DNA of 64,000 nucleotides from Legionella steelei (GTDB lineage: Bacteria; Pseudomonadota; Gammaproteobacteria; Legionellales; Legionellaceae). Below are positions 1-8,838 of the stretch, piece by piece (position 1 is the stretch's first letter; each line of letters starts with the position of its first letter). Location: NCBI RefSeq assembly GCF_001468005.1, contig NZ_LNYY01000019.1, positions 62,001-126,000 on the forward strand, given 5' to 3'. The position numbers were made by a program, and so were the translations under genes. A model generated the notes under the pieces. That model was not told the origin of the DNA. It did no database searches and saw nothing but the letters and a program-made list of their open reading frames with translations.

Positions 1-125
1 CTATTGCTATTAAGACCAGAAGACGTGTAAAAGGGATACAGTACCGATGAATTCCCTTTAACTAGTGTAATTGTTCGTGCTTGGGTCTGATAAGCATGAA
101 TATCTCCATCTTTAAATGTATACAT
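1..125 (-). CDS. Partial hypothetical protein (N-terminal end, runs off the window)
   Basis: Reading leftward, an open frame of about 41 codons starts with ATG at 125-123 and stays open to the window edge. It is preceded by a good ribosome binding site (GGAGG, 4 nt before the ATG). The visible protein begins MYTFKDGDIHAYQTQART. No domain can be recognised in this short piece. The gene is divergent from the membrane protein gene at 343. It is called real because of the strong RBS and the uninterrupted frame; the function is unknown. Confidence 0.5.
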   Translation of the reverse strand, partial: MYTFKDGDIHAYQTQARTITLVKGNSSVLYPFYTSSGLNSN

Positions 126-342
126 AAACCCTCCATGGTTTGCGGTGTTGTATGTTTAAATTATAGGCACAAACCAAGAGAGTTTGATTTTTGTTGCATG
201 GCTATCAAAGAAAACAAGCAGCTAGCCTGGTTGCTTGCAAGCAGTATTTATCCGTGAGTTCCTGGCTGTAGTTCTATTGACGCAATTATTGCTTATGTTA
301 CATTTGGGCATTTAACGTCTTGGCGCGGGATAGGAAATCGAA

Positions 343-804
343 ATGGCTAAAAATAACAAAGATCTTGAAGATTTACAGCGGACTATTACGATACTCAAAG
401 ATGCTGCAAAACGAAGAGGAGATTCTCGTTGTGATGCTGCACTTGATAACCTATATTCAGCAATAGATACTTTAAAACAAAGTACATCTCTAATTACACG
501 TATAAGCAATTATTGGAATGAGTTAACTCTGTGGCAAAAATTGCTAGGTGGGATTGCCCTAGGTGGTTTTCCTTTAGCACTGGGTGCGGTTGCCAATATC
601 AGTTTTTTTATGGAAATAGCAGGAGCAAGTGCAACAGCCTATGCCCTGAGTTGGTGGCTCTTGGAAGACCATATCCAGTGTACCAAAGAGAGTCGAAATA
701 GATTTGTTTCTTCTGCTAAAAATGTACTTTTTTTTGCCGCGAGAAATATGGAAATACCTCTTGAAGATTTAAATTTCAGCGATGATCTTGCGCCAACCAC
801 ATGA
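343..804 (+). CDS. Hypothetical small membrane protein
   Basis: 153 residues. The N-terminal ~60 residues are charged and helical. Two adjacent hydrophobic stretches at about residues 65-85 and 88-108 look like a transmembrane hairpin, and a charged C-terminal tail follows. No family is recognised. The gene stands alone between a divergent partial gene and the convergent icmD paralogue at 907-1338, with a 26-bp palindrome between the two stop codons. The start at 343 follows a weak AGGA-like site. It could be a Legionella-specific membrane protein or a secreted substrate; nothing in the sequence decides. Confidence 0.55.
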   Translation: MAKNNKDLEDLQRTITILKDAAKRRGDSRCDAALDNLYSAIDTLKQSTSLITRISNYWNELTLWQKLLGGIALGGFPLALGAVANISFFMEIAGASATAYALSWWLLEDHIQCTKESRNRFVSSAKNVLFFAARNMEIPLEDLNFSDDLAPTT

Positions 805-830
805 ACCCCGGTCTGATTTGTGCAACATTG

Positions 831-856
831 TAGCCTGGCTGCAAGCAGCCAGGCTA
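831..856. repeat. Perfect palindrome between convergent genes
   Basis: Two 12-bp arms (831-842 and 845-856, TAGCCTGGCTGC and its complement) flank a 2-bp centre. It belongs to the CCTGGTTGC-type palindrome family also seen at 226-244, 1627-1646, 25992-26011 and 26039-26058. No T tract follows, so a terminator role is uncertain. Confidence 0.6.
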
Positions 857-906
857 AGCTAACATCTTCGGTGCTTTGCACACGTTTACATCGCATACCA
901 ACCCGC

Positions 907-1338
907 TTAAGATATACGATCGACAGTGTTCGTTGATGAAAAAATAATACCATCAGGTCCTGCAGTTTGACCGCCACCGGCTCCAAACATGGTTTCTCCT
1001 GTTACACCTAAAATTGAAGGCAGAAACAATAAAGCGGCAGCAATAAAGACTAGAGAAATTGGTGTTCCAATTGGAATTTGAGTCGGATTATCTTTGTGCT
1101 GTTTAAATTTCATAATCGCCCCAATAGAAAATCCCAACCCAGCCAAATAAGAACCAGCGGTCACCAATTTAGCCAAGTTCGTAAATGAGCTAGTAATGTT
1201 TGATGCCATTGTTCCTAAAGACACACCTCCGACCGCACCTGCTGCTGCACCGTGGCTTACTAATGTCAGAAATGTAAGACAAGCAATACTGCTTAACCAA
1301 CATCTAAAACCAGATTTATTTATAATGTTACTGTTCAC
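907..1338 (-). CDS. IcmD/DotP paralogue (inner-membrane Dot/Icm-type protein)
   Basis: 143 residues. From MASNITSSFTNL to TMFG, 71 of 76 residues match the canonical IcmD at 63460-63849, and the N-terminal parts also align (NSNIINKSGF against KSKLISKSDY). It has a hydrophobic N-terminal segment and two further transmembrane stretches flanking the KFKQHKDNPTQ loop. A GTG start at 1338 is chosen because AGGAG lies 8 nt upstream and it aligns with the GTG start of icmD; an upstream in-frame start at 1398 is less likely. The two copies differ at many synonymous sites, so the copy is not a recent assembly duplicate and looks constrained. The C-terminal tail is longer and ends differently (TNTVDRIS). 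IcmD is an inner-membrane component of the Dot/Icm secretion system. Whether this copy substitutes for it or has a separate job is unknown. Confidence 0.85.
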   Translation of the reverse strand: MNSNIINKSGFRCWLSSIACLTFLTLVSHGAAAGAVGGVSLGTMASNITSSFTNLAKLVTAGSYLAGLGFSIGAIMKFKQHKDNPTQIPIGTPISLVFIAAALLFLPSILGVTGETMFGAGGGQTAGPDGIIFSSTNTVDRIS

Positions 1339-1626
1339 ACCTGATACTCCTAAAATTAAAATGATTAAAAAACTCCTGACAATGATATTAGGTAACATGC
1401 CCTGATAATTTATGGACTCTATGTCTTTCTTATTGGCCTGCTATGTAGCGCAAGTATAATCTTATCTTAGTTGCTTGCAATAGGATTTTTCTAGAGTGTC
1501 CCGTTAGCCTCTTACCTGTTTTGACCGAGTTTAAAATGAGGGTTATAAACTATTTAATCGTTATGAACAAAAGGCTTAAAAGGATTAAAACCAAGGCCAC
1601 GTGCGCCACAACATAGCCAGTCGCAG

Positions 1627-1646
1627 CCTGGTTGCTTGCAACCAGG
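1627..1646. repeat. Palindrome of the CCTGGTTGC family with conserved flank
   Basis: CCTGGTTGC TT GCAACCAGG, with perfect 9-bp arms. The downstream flank (AGGATTTTCTAG then GAGTTTCC) is shared with a half copy at 1471-1510, and the core ttgcttgcaa recurs at 231-240. This is a small dispersed element in intergenic DNA. The 1399-1685 gap holds only these elements and no supported gene. Confidence 0.55.
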
Positions 1647-1685
1647 ATTTTCTAGTGAGTTTCCATTAGCAGGTGTAGGTAGACC

Positions 1686-3164
1686 CTATCCATTATTCCA
1701 CCATCCGCCGCCAAGGGATTGGAAGAGCGCGGCGGTGTCATTATAACGAGCTGCTTCAGCTTGAATTACTTTTAGGTGTATTTTTAAATAGGATTCTTTG
1801 GCTCTTAAAACAGTTAAATAGTTTGCTTTGCCGAGTTGGTGTTGCATTTTTACTATTTCAAAATATTTTTTTGTGTTTATTTCTGAATTGACTCGTTCGC
1901 GTAATAACTCGGCATCAAACTCAAGCGCATGTAATGCATCTGCAACCTGTTGAAAGGATTCAAGTACCACTTTTTTATATCGCGCAAGTTCATATTCATA
2001 CAGAGCAATGGCAACTTTACGTTTGGCTCGTAATGCTCCACCTTTAAGTAGGGTTTCAAATATTTGCCCACCATAGTTCCACACATTATTTGCTGGATTG
2101 AACAAGGTACTCAGTGCCGTTGAGTACCACGCATAGGTGGCGCCTATATTTAATTTAGGGTAGAGATTGGCGGTTGCAACACCGATTTCTGCACTTGCTT
2201 TATGCAATAACGATTCAGAAGACCTTATATCCGGCCGTTGTTTGACAAGCAGTGAGGGTAGTGTCATTGGAAGATCTGTAGGCAATTGCATATCGCGCAG
2301 TGTAAAATTAAAAAACTCAGTTTCACTCGGTAATGAGCCTATAAGTACTGCAAGAGCATTATATTTTTTAGCTAAATCATTTTTGAGGATAGGGAGTTGC
2401 GCTTGAGTTTCCTTAAGTCGATTGTCACTATTGAGTGTTTCAAGCTTGGATGTATGTCCTTGAAGGTAGTTGCTATTTTCTATTTGCACCAATTTTTTTT
2501 GGCACTCTATCAGTTCTTTTGTTGCTTTAATTTGTTCTTGTAACGAGGCAATCGTAATGCCAGTTGTCACTATATTTGCTGTTAGGGTTAAATAGGTTGC
2601 TTCCAATTCAAAGCGTTCATAATCAATTGCGGCTCTTAGGGATTCTAATTGACGACGAGTACCGCCAAATAAGTCTAAATTATAGCGAACACTAATAGAG
2701 GTATTGTACAGATCAAATGTATTGACTGACGAAAACGGAAGTTTGGTTCCCGGAATCGGGGTAATATTAATTCCTGTGGCAAGTAAACTGTTTCGTTCAC
2801 GACTTCCTAAAAACTGGGTATCTACAGTAGGAAATAAATTGGGCCCTGCTTCAGCAAGTAAATTAGCTTGTGCTTTGCGCAAATTAGCTTTGCTCATTTC
2901 TATTGATGGATTATTTTTTAATCCTTTTTCAATGAATGAATTTAATTCCTTGGAGTGGAATACTTCCCACCATGATTTGGATATATTTTTTTTAAAGTTG
3001 AAGCGTTGCGAACGGCCTCCTCGACTCTTCGCGCCAACTGTTTTCGTTTTCACCGGTCCTGCATTATAGTGAATTGTTTTGGGGGCATCGGGTGAATGAA
3101 AATTAGGTCCGACCTTACAACTTGTAAGGATTAATGTGCATAAAAATAAATAAATTTTTTGCAT
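1686..3164 (-). CDS. Outer-membrane efflux factor, NodT/TolC family lipoprotein
   Basis: 492 residues, the usual length for RND/ABC-associated outer-membrane factors. The N-terminus is a lipoprotein signal (MQKIYLFLCTLILTSC, with the cysteine at 16), followed by KVGPNFHSP, the typical start of the NodT group. The two helical repeats of the family are seen: residues ~70-270 with an SVRYNLDLFGGTRRQLES barrel segment, and ~310-480 with the ATANLYPKLNIGA motif. It lies 44 bp downstream of the adaptor gene on the same strand. Together with the divergent ABC genes it should form a trans-envelope exporter. The substrate is unknown. Confidence 0.9.
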   Translation of the reverse strand: MQKIYLFLCTLILTSCKVGPNFHSPDAPKTIHYNAGPVKTKTVGAKSRGGRSQRFNFKKNISKSWWEVFHSKELNSFIEKGLKNNPSIEMSKANLRKAQANLLAEAGPNLFPTVDTQFLGSRERNSLLATGINITPIPGTKLPFSSVNTFDLYNTSISVRYNLDLFGGTRRQLESLRAAIDYERFELEATYLTLTANIVTTGITIASLQEQIKATKELIECQKKLVQIENSNYLQGHTSKLETLNSDNRLKETQAQLPILKNDLAKKYNALAVLIGSLPSETEFFNFTLRDMQLPTDLPMTLPSLLVKQRPDIRSSESLLHKASAEIGVATANLYPKLNIGATYAWYSTALSTLFNPANNVWNYGGQIFETLLKGGALRAKRKVAIALYEYELARYKKVVLESFQQVADALHALEFDAELLRERVNSEINTKKYFEIVKMQHQLGKANYLTVLRAKESYLKIHLKVIQAEAARYNDTAALFQSLGGGWWNNG

Positions 3165-3208
3165 TTGATCTTCTTATATAACGAGAGCAAAACAATTCGC
3201 TTTAACTA

Positions 3209-4054
3209 TCACGAAATCAAGTTGATGCTGACCGGCTGCCCTGGATGTAAATATTTAAATGCTGCTTTGCTTGGTTTTACCTCAACTCGATAAACAAATT
3301 TCGTTCTTGAACTTTCACTAAATATGTAAGGAGGAGTATATTCGGTTTTTGAAGAAATATAGCTTATCGTTGCCGGGTATGTTTCTCTGCACCCATCGCA
3401 GCTGATGGTTACTTGATTTTTTAATTTTAATTGGGCTAATAAAGGTTCAGGGATAAAAAAAACCACCTTTAGATTTTCAGGCGTCACAATAGATAATACA
3501 GGGCGTCCGGACAATACTAATTCACCAATGGTAAAGTAGGTATCGTAAATATAACCTGAAACGGAAGAGTACACTTTTTTGTTTGCTTTACTCCATTTGG
3601 CTTGGGTTAACCCCGCCATGGACGACTCAACTAATGCCTGTTGGGTGATTAATGATGCTTTCGCATTAAGGTAATCGTTCTTTACTTCTTCAAGTTGTTC
3701 TATGCTGACCCCACCTGATTTGACCAGTTTTTGATAACGGGTGAATAATGCACTCTGGTAATCAAGATTAACCTGTTTTACTTCGACTTGTGCCAACGCT
3801 TGTGCGAGCTCGGCTTTGGCTTTTTTGAGTTGGGATTGTTGGGGTTCTACGTCCAAAGTGAACAGCAATTCACCTTGGTTAATTGTATTGCCTTTGGAGA
3901 CATCAAGGCTGATAAGATTGCCCGCAAAATTGCTTGAGATATAAGTATAATTTGCATCAACATACCCCTGCAGTGAATTGTTCTCTTGCTTGCAGCTCGC
4001 AATAAGTATGCAAATCATGAAGAAAAACAGCCACCTTGGAATGAGTTTTTGCAT
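3209..4054 (-). CDS. HlyD-family periplasmic adaptor lipoprotein
   Basis: 281 residues with a lipobox (IASC, cysteine ~21). Two lipoyl halves flank a coiled-coil hairpin: residues ~45-70 (GNLISLDVSKGNTINQGELL), the hairpin at ~75-150, then SSVSGYIYDTYFTIGELV. A beta-barrel segment follows. It resembles YbhG-type adaptors of ABC-2 exporters. The gene precedes the outer-membrane factor gene and is divergent from the ABC permease at 4325, so the 270-bp gap between them probably holds both promoters. It would link inner-membrane ABC proteins to the outer-membrane channel. Confidence 0.88.
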   Translation of the reverse strand: MQKLIPRWLFFFMICILIASCKQENNSLQGYVDANYTYISSNFAGNLISLDVSKGNTINQGELLFTLDVEPQQSQLKKAKAELAQALAQVEVKQVNLDYQSALFTRYQKLVKSGGVSIEQLEEVKNDYLNAKASLITQQALVESSMAGLTQAKWSKANKKVYSSVSGYIYDTYFTIGELVLSGRPVLSIVTPENLKVVFFIPEPLLAQLKLKNQVTISCDGCRETYPATISYISSKTEYTPPYIFSESSRTKFVYRVEVKPSKAAFKYLHPGQPVSINLIS

Positions 4055-4324
4055 ATTATTTTGATCTTAAACGAATTAATCAATTGAATTGAGAGAATAA
4101 AAAAACTTACCATCAAATGGTCATATCTGACAATACACTGATTTAAAATATATTAAAGAAAACTTCAAAATGGAGGCATAGACTGTCAGTCATGATCATA
4201 TTAAGATACGATACACAAAATGAGCTGTATCAACAAAATCATCTGCTATGGATATTTTCCGGGAAAATCCAGATATTGTTTTGAGAAAAATTGAGCATTT
4301 TTAATGCTCATTCAAGGATGATAA

Positions 4325-5458
4325 ATGATAAAAAACGAATTTCTACGTATCTGGTCGATTGCAAAAAAGGAAATTATTCAAATTAGACGGGATTTTTTGA
4401 TTTTCTCATGGTTAATTATTATTCCAGTTACCCAAATACTTTTATTTGGGGCGATTATTAACACGAATCCCAAACATCTTCCAACGGTAGTGATTACTTC
4501 TGAGGATACTCCTTTTACGCGAACTTTATTGCAGGGTTTAAAAAATACGAGTTATTTTTCAATTGAAACAATAACTCGAGATGAACAACAAGCTGCACGG
4601 TTATTACTTAGTGGAAAAGTACTTTTTGTCATTAATATTCCACCTAATTTTACCCGGGATTTAATTCGTGGAAAGCACCCGCATGTTTTAATTGAAGCCG
4701 ATGCTTCAGATCCAGTAGCGGTTTCAAATGCGTTTCGTGCAGCATCCGAATTACCTGCCAAAGTTTTTGAACATGATTTACAAGGACCACTTAGTTATTT
4801 AGCTTCCCAGGAAGCACCATTCATTTTCGATATTCAGGCCAAATACAATCCTGAATACATTCCGCAATACAATACTATACCTGGATTAATTGCTTTATTA
4901 ATCTTTTCAACGTTGACTGTATTGACTGCAGTATCGATAAACTCAGAATTTGAGCGAGGAACTTTTGAGACCTTACTAATCACACCTTTAACCCCAGCGA
5001 ATATTATTTTTGGTAAGGTGATACCGTATTTTATTTTAGGGTATTTACTTTTATTTATATTGTTAGCAATTGCTTATTTTATTTTTTCTATTCCTTTTCA
5101 TGGCAGCTTTTTGTTGTTTTTATTACTTGTAGCACCTTACTCTATCTCGAGTTTAGGGACCGGACTTGCTATTTCAGCGATTACCCGCACGCAGTTTGCT
5201 GCGGTAGGTTTAACCAACGCATATGGGCTTGTAGCCATTATGGTATCGGGTTTTTTATTTCCATTTACTGGTGTGCCTCATTGGGCGCAATCGATAAGTC
5301 AAGTTATTCCGCTCACACACTTTTTAAGAATCACCCGCAATAGTATGTTAAAAGGAGCGGGTTTGGATATTTTATGGCCAGATACTTGGCCTATAATTTT
5401 ATTTTCAGTCATTATTATTTTTTTGGGAATCTTACTTTTCAGAAGAACGTTAGACTAG
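4325..5458 (+). CDS. ABC-2 type permease (first copy)
   Basis: 377 residues. One N-terminal transmembrane helix (~25-45) is followed by a large periplasmic domain (~50-180) and then five transmembrane helices to the C-terminus, the YbhS/YbhR/YadH layout. Typical ABC-2 sequence includes EFERGTFETLLITPL and the final SQVIPLTHFLRITRNSMLKG. It is a close paralogue of the permease at 7367-8500; both are 377 residues long and align without visible gaps. The pair probably forms a heterodimeric channel driven by the ATPase at 6440. The start codon overlaps GATGATAAATG, with AAGGAT upstream. Confidence 0.88.
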   Translation: MIKNEFLRIWSIAKKEIIQIRRDFLIFSWLIIIPVTQILLFGAIINTNPKHLPTVVITSEDTPFTRTLLQGLKNTSYFSIETITRDEQQAARLLLSGKVLFVINIPPNFTRDLIRGKHPHVLIEADASDPVAVSNAFRAASELPAKVFEHDLQGPLSYLASQEAPFIFDIQAKYNPEYIPQYNTIPGLIALLIFSTLTVLTAVSINSEFERGTFETLLITPLTPANIIFGKVIPYFILGYLLLFILLAIAYFIFSIPFHGSFLLFLLLVAPYSISSLGTGLAISAITRTQFAAVGLTNAYGLVAIMVSGFLFPFTGVPHWAQSISQVIPLTHFLRITRNSMLKGAGLDILWPDTWPIILFSVIIIFLGILLFRRTLD

Positions 5459-5536
5459 GCTGATTGCAATTCTATTATTGGCTCAATCTAGCGAGACCTT
5501 AATAATGATTATGACTATTATGAGTACAGACGATTT

Positions 5537-6355
5537 ATGAAAAAGAATTCTGAACATTATGAGGATCTTATTTTACAACATCCTCTTTTCTGTCTTCTCA
5601 ATCCTACAAATGCACAGCAGTTAATTGGGTATGCACAATCTGAATCCGCTGAAGCAGGCCAAATTATTGCTGTAGAAGGTGAGGCGATAGACTGTATTTA
5701 TTTTATTGTTTCAGGAAGTGCAGAAGTAAGCAGAGCGGTGCATACATTAGGAAAAAAGCAGGCTATGCGTATTTCTGAATTAAGGAAAGGAGATATTATT
5801 GGCCTATCATCTGAGGGATTTGTCTCGCATACAGGTTTACATACGGCTACTGTGAAAGCACTTAATCCTCTGCAGTTACTAAAAATTAGTCTTTATGATT
5901 TTCTTAGTTTTTTGGAACAGCCACAAATAAAGTATCCCAATTTAAAAAAATTAAGTGAAGAATTTCTTTTAATTCAGTTTATCCGCGCTCATCATCTATT
6001 TAGTAATTTTTCTCACGAGAAAATACAAACAATGGTGAAAACAGCCAAAAATATTAAGGTTAGTGCAGAAACTTGTTTGTATAAAGAAGGGGATATTGCT
6101 GATGCTTGTTATTATCTCTTCAAAGGCGAGGTTGTTCTTCTCAATTTAAAGAATAGTAGTTCTACTGTTGTTAAAATAAATCAAATGTTTGGGGATTTGG
6201 AATTTATGACGGATATGAAAAGAAAAGAAGCGGCTTTTGCAAAAGTCGATAGCGAATTGTTAGTTATTGAAGCTGAACTTGTTAAAAAATTTATATCCAT
6301 TCAGCACCAGTCCTTATTTCAAAAAATTCTTTTGAAAATTTCGGGAAACAAGTAG
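5537..6355 (+). CDS. Double cyclic-nucleotide-binding-fold protein in an ABC exporter operon
   Basis: 272 residues with two tandem cNMP-type beta-roll domains. The first is at ~10-130 (GQIIAVEGEAIDCIYFIVSGSAEV), the second at ~145-265 (KEGDIADACYYLFKGEVVLL). There is no helix-turn-helix and no membrane segment. The phosphate-binding cassettes are degraded: the first has KGDIIGLSSEG then HTATVKA without the usual Arg, and the second has FGDLEFMTD. Binding of cAMP or cGMP is therefore doubtful. It sits between the first permease and the ATPase in the same orientation, which suggests a role in controlling or assembling this exporter. That role is an inference. Confidence 0.8.
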   Translation: MKKNSEHYEDLILQHPLFCLLNPTNAQQLIGYAQSESAEAGQIIAVEGEAIDCIYFIVSGSAEVSRAVHTLGKKQAMRISELRKGDIIGLSSEGFVSHTGLHTATVKALNPLQLLKISLYDFLSFLEQPQIKYPNLKKLSEEFLLIQFIRAHHLFSNFSHEKIQTMVKTAKNIKVSAETCLYKEGDIADACYYLFKGEVVLLNLKNSSSTVVKINQMFGDLEFMTDMKRKEAAFAKVDSELLVIEAELVKKFISIQHQSLFQKILLKISGNK

Positions 6356-6439
6356 AGTTAGCTTGTATAGAAATATGATTTTTTATTACTTCATCAATGA
6401 ATAAGAGTAGTGTGGAAATAAATTGTTTATAGGTATTTT

Positions 6440-7366
6440 ATGGATAAAAGCAATTATATTATCGATGTAAGGAATTTAACTAAAAAGTTCAATAAATATC
6501 AGGCTGTTAGGGATCTTAATCTGCAGGTTGAATATGGTGATATTTATGGTTTTCTTGGACCGAATGGAGCTGGAAAAACGACTTCTTTAAGAATGCTATG
6601 TGGTCTGATTACTCCTGATTCGGGTTCTGGTGAATGTGTTGGGTTTGATATCTTAACCGAATCTCGCCGGATCAAAGCGCTTGTTGGATATATGTCACAG
6701 AATTTTGGTCTCTATAAAGATCTTACTGTCTATGAAAATATGATTTTTTTCTCTGAGGTTTATGGAGTAGTTGATAGAAAAAATCAAATAGAAAAGTATT
6801 TGCACAAATTTGATTTAGAACAATACAAAGATCAGATTGCAGGCACATTATCTGGAGGGTGGAAACAGCGTTTGTCATTAGCCGTTTCTTTATTGCATGA
6901 TCCTCTATTGTTATTATTAGATGAACCTACCGCTAATATTGATCCTAAAGCCAGACGAGAATTTTGGGAGCTGATGCATCAGTTATCAAGAGAGGGAATT
7001 ACCATTTTATTGAGTTCTCATAATTTAGATGAAGTCGATAAATGCAATAAAATTGCCTATATGTGTTACGGAAGCACTTTGATGTCGGGAACGATTGAGG
7101 AAATTTTAAACTCTGTAAATTTGACCACTTGGGAAATAAAAGGAAAAAATATTGCGATGTTATCTCATCAATTGGAGTCTACCGAGGGTGTTGATCAAGT
7201 ATTACGATTCCATAATACACTGCATGTAAGCAGTAAAAATCAGGAGCAATTATCTAGAGCAATCCAGCCCTATTTCGAAAATGAGTTTTTTTATGGAAAA
7301 ATAATTGATTCGACTTTAGAGGATGTTTTTGTTTGGCTCTCTACGTTTGGCGATCAGAGATTATAA
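6440..7366 (+). CDS. ABC transporter ATP-binding protein of the exporter
   Basis: 308 residues, one nucleotide-binding domain. Walker A is GPNGAGKTT (~residue 40), the Q-loop SQNFGLYKDLT, the signature LSGGWKQRLSLA, Walker B LLLLLDEPTA, and the H-loop LSSHNLDE. The LSGGWKQ variant is common in YbhF/YadG-type ABC-2 exporters. The C-terminal ~80 residues are a small extension typical of the group. The stop codon is directly followed by the ATG of the second permease (7367), so the two are translationally coupled. Confidence 0.93.
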   Translation: MDKSNYIIDVRNLTKKFNKYQAVRDLNLQVEYGDIYGFLGPNGAGKTTSLRMLCGLITPDSGSGECVGFDILTESRRIKALVGYMSQNFGLYKDLTVYENMIFFSEVYGVVDRKNQIEKYLHKFDLEQYKDQIAGTLSGGWKQRLSLAVSLLHDPLLLLLDEPTANIDPKARREFWELMHQLSREGITILLSSHNLDEVDKCNKIAYMCYGSTLMSGTIEEILNSVNLTTWEIKGKNIAMLSHQLESTEGVDQVLRFHNTLHVSSKNQEQLSRAIQPYFENEFFYGKIIDSTLEDVFVWLSTFGDQRL

Positions 7367-8500
7367 ATGATAACAACAGATTTATATCGTGTCTTATCCG
7401 TTGCGAAAAAGGAATTTATCCAGATCAAACGAAATATGTCTACTTTTTTGTTTTTATTCTTAGTTCCTATAATGCAAATATTATTATTTGGTTTCATGAT
7501 TAATACGAACCCCAAATACCTACCAACGGCGGTTATATCTTCTGAAATTGATTCATTTACTCGCACGTTATTAGAAGGTTTTAAACACACAGAATATTTT
7601 TCTTTAGATACCTTTGCCCGCACCGAACGCGAAGCAGAGAATTTATTGCTTAGCGGGAAGGGCTTGTTTGTCATTAATATTCCTCCTAATTTTACAAGAA
7701 GCTTATTGAGAGGAGAAAAACCACATGTGCTCATTGAGGCGGATGCTTCTGACCCCGTGGCGATTTCAAATGCATTTCGTGCCGCAGCAGATCTCCCAGC
7801 ACAATTGTTTGAACATGATCTGCAAGGCGCTCTTGGCTATCTTCCTTCACAACAAACACCTTTTGAATTTGATATACACGCCAAGTTTAACCCGGAAGGG
7901 TTTTCACAATATAATATTATTCCGGGATTGATTTCCGTATTAATGTTTACAACACTGACGCTGCTCACCGCAATGTCCATTACAGCTGAATATGAGGTGG
8001 GTACATTCGAAACGCTATTAATTACGCCACTTAGTGCAGCAAATATTATCTTAGGCAAGGTTATCCCACATTTTATAGTAGGTTATCTTATTTTATTTAT
8101 GCTATTAATCATTTCTTTTTTTGTATTTTCTGTGCCTTTTTATGGGAGTTTCCTCCTGTATCTTTTCATTATGGCACCTTACTCTATTGGAAGTTTGGCA
8201 ATGGGCTTAGCTATTTCTGCTTTTGCAAAGACTCAATTTCAAGCCGTTGCGTCAACTAATGCGTATATTTTAGTTGCAGTGATGATTTCTGGATTTTTGT
8301 TCCCATTCAGTGGCATGCCAATGTGGGCTCAATATATTAGCCAATTGATCCCATTAACACACTTTTTAAGAGTTACACGTAATATCATGTTGAAAGGGGC
8401 GGATTTTAGTATTCTCTGGCCTGATATTTGGCCTATTCTATTATTTATGGTTTTTATTGTTATTTCAGCAACGTTGCTGTTTAGGAAGACTTTGGATTAA
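7367..8500 (+). CDS. ABC-2 type permease (second copy)
   Basis: 377 residues with the same topology as the permease at 4325: one helix, a periplasmic domain, then five helices. Long shared blocks include ADASDPVA.SNAFRAA and FETLLITPL. It begins right after the stop of the ATPase gene. The likely role is the second half of the inner-membrane channel. Exporters of this kind often carry drugs or lipids, but the substrate cannot be read from the sequence. Confidence 0.88.
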   Translation: MITTDLYRVLSVAKKEFIQIKRNMSTFLFLFLVPIMQILLFGFMINTNPKYLPTAVISSEIDSFTRTLLEGFKHTEYFSLDTFARTEREAENLLLSGKGLFVINIPPNFTRSLLRGEKPHVLIEADASDPVAISNAFRAAADLPAQLFEHDLQGALGYLPSQQTPFEFDIHAKFNPEGFSQYNIIPGLISVLMFTTLTLLTAMSITAEYEVGTFETLLITPLSAANIILGKVIPHFIVGYLILFMLLIISFFVFSVPFYGSFLLYLFIMAPYSIGSLAMGLAISAFAKTQFQAVASTNAYILVAVMISGFLFPFSGMPMWAQYISQLIPLTHFLRVTRNIMLKGADFSILWPDIWPILLFMVFIVISATLLFRKTLD

Positions 8501-8584
8501 AACTATTTTTGTAAGTATTCACAGATACGTCATTTCTGGAGCAAGAGATCCAGCTGTAACAAAATCAATGTATGAACACCGTGA

Positions 8585-8783
8585 GGTTTCTGGAAACCTG
8601 CAGAAACCTTATAGCCTTTGGAAGTTTTTTTATTGGAGCCCAAAAGAAAGTTAGCTCAATACTAAGGTTTTGCTCTGCTCATTCCGGAACTTAATTTAGG
8701 CAATGTTGCCTGTGGAGTCTGAGTATTTTGACCAGGCGAAAACAACAAAAATGAATTGTTTCCACGGCAGCACATCAATCATC
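8585..8783 (-). pseudogene. Broken duplicate of the 3' end of the PPR-SMR gene
   Basis: 8585-8768 matches 10917-11099 almost base for base. It covers the last ~35 codons of the PPR-SMR gene (same stop, minus strand, at ~8662) and ~75 bp beyond it. Past 8768 the match jumps: 8768-8782 (cagcacatcaatcat) equals 11571-11585, which lies inside the last PPR repeat. The copy has therefore lost the SMR domain by an internal deletion and is out of frame at the join. This remnant fills most of the 8501-8883 gap. The copies form a direct repeat around the zeta-like gene. Confidence 0.8.
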
Positions 8784-8818
8784 TCTCATCATATGTCCAA
8801 TAAATAAACTGATGACCT

Positions 8819-8838
8819 CTTAATGCCCACTTAATCTA
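8819..8838 (+). promoter_or_regulatory. PmrA-type tandem box and -10 element
   Basis: CTTAAT occurs at 8819-8824 and again at 8830-8835, exactly 11 bp apart. This is the spacing of the tandem cTTAATatT element reported for PmrA-controlled effector genes in Legionella. A TATACT -10 hexamer follows at 8851-8856, and the start codon of the zeta-like gene is at 8884. The bases after each CTTAAT (GCC, CTA) depart from the consensus. Confidence 0.6.

Noticed and set aside
7354-7734. 126-codon minus-strand frame over the second permease start
   Set aside because: Antisense to a clear ABC-2 permease gene; a similar antisense frame occurs in the paralogue, so it reflects shared coding sequence.
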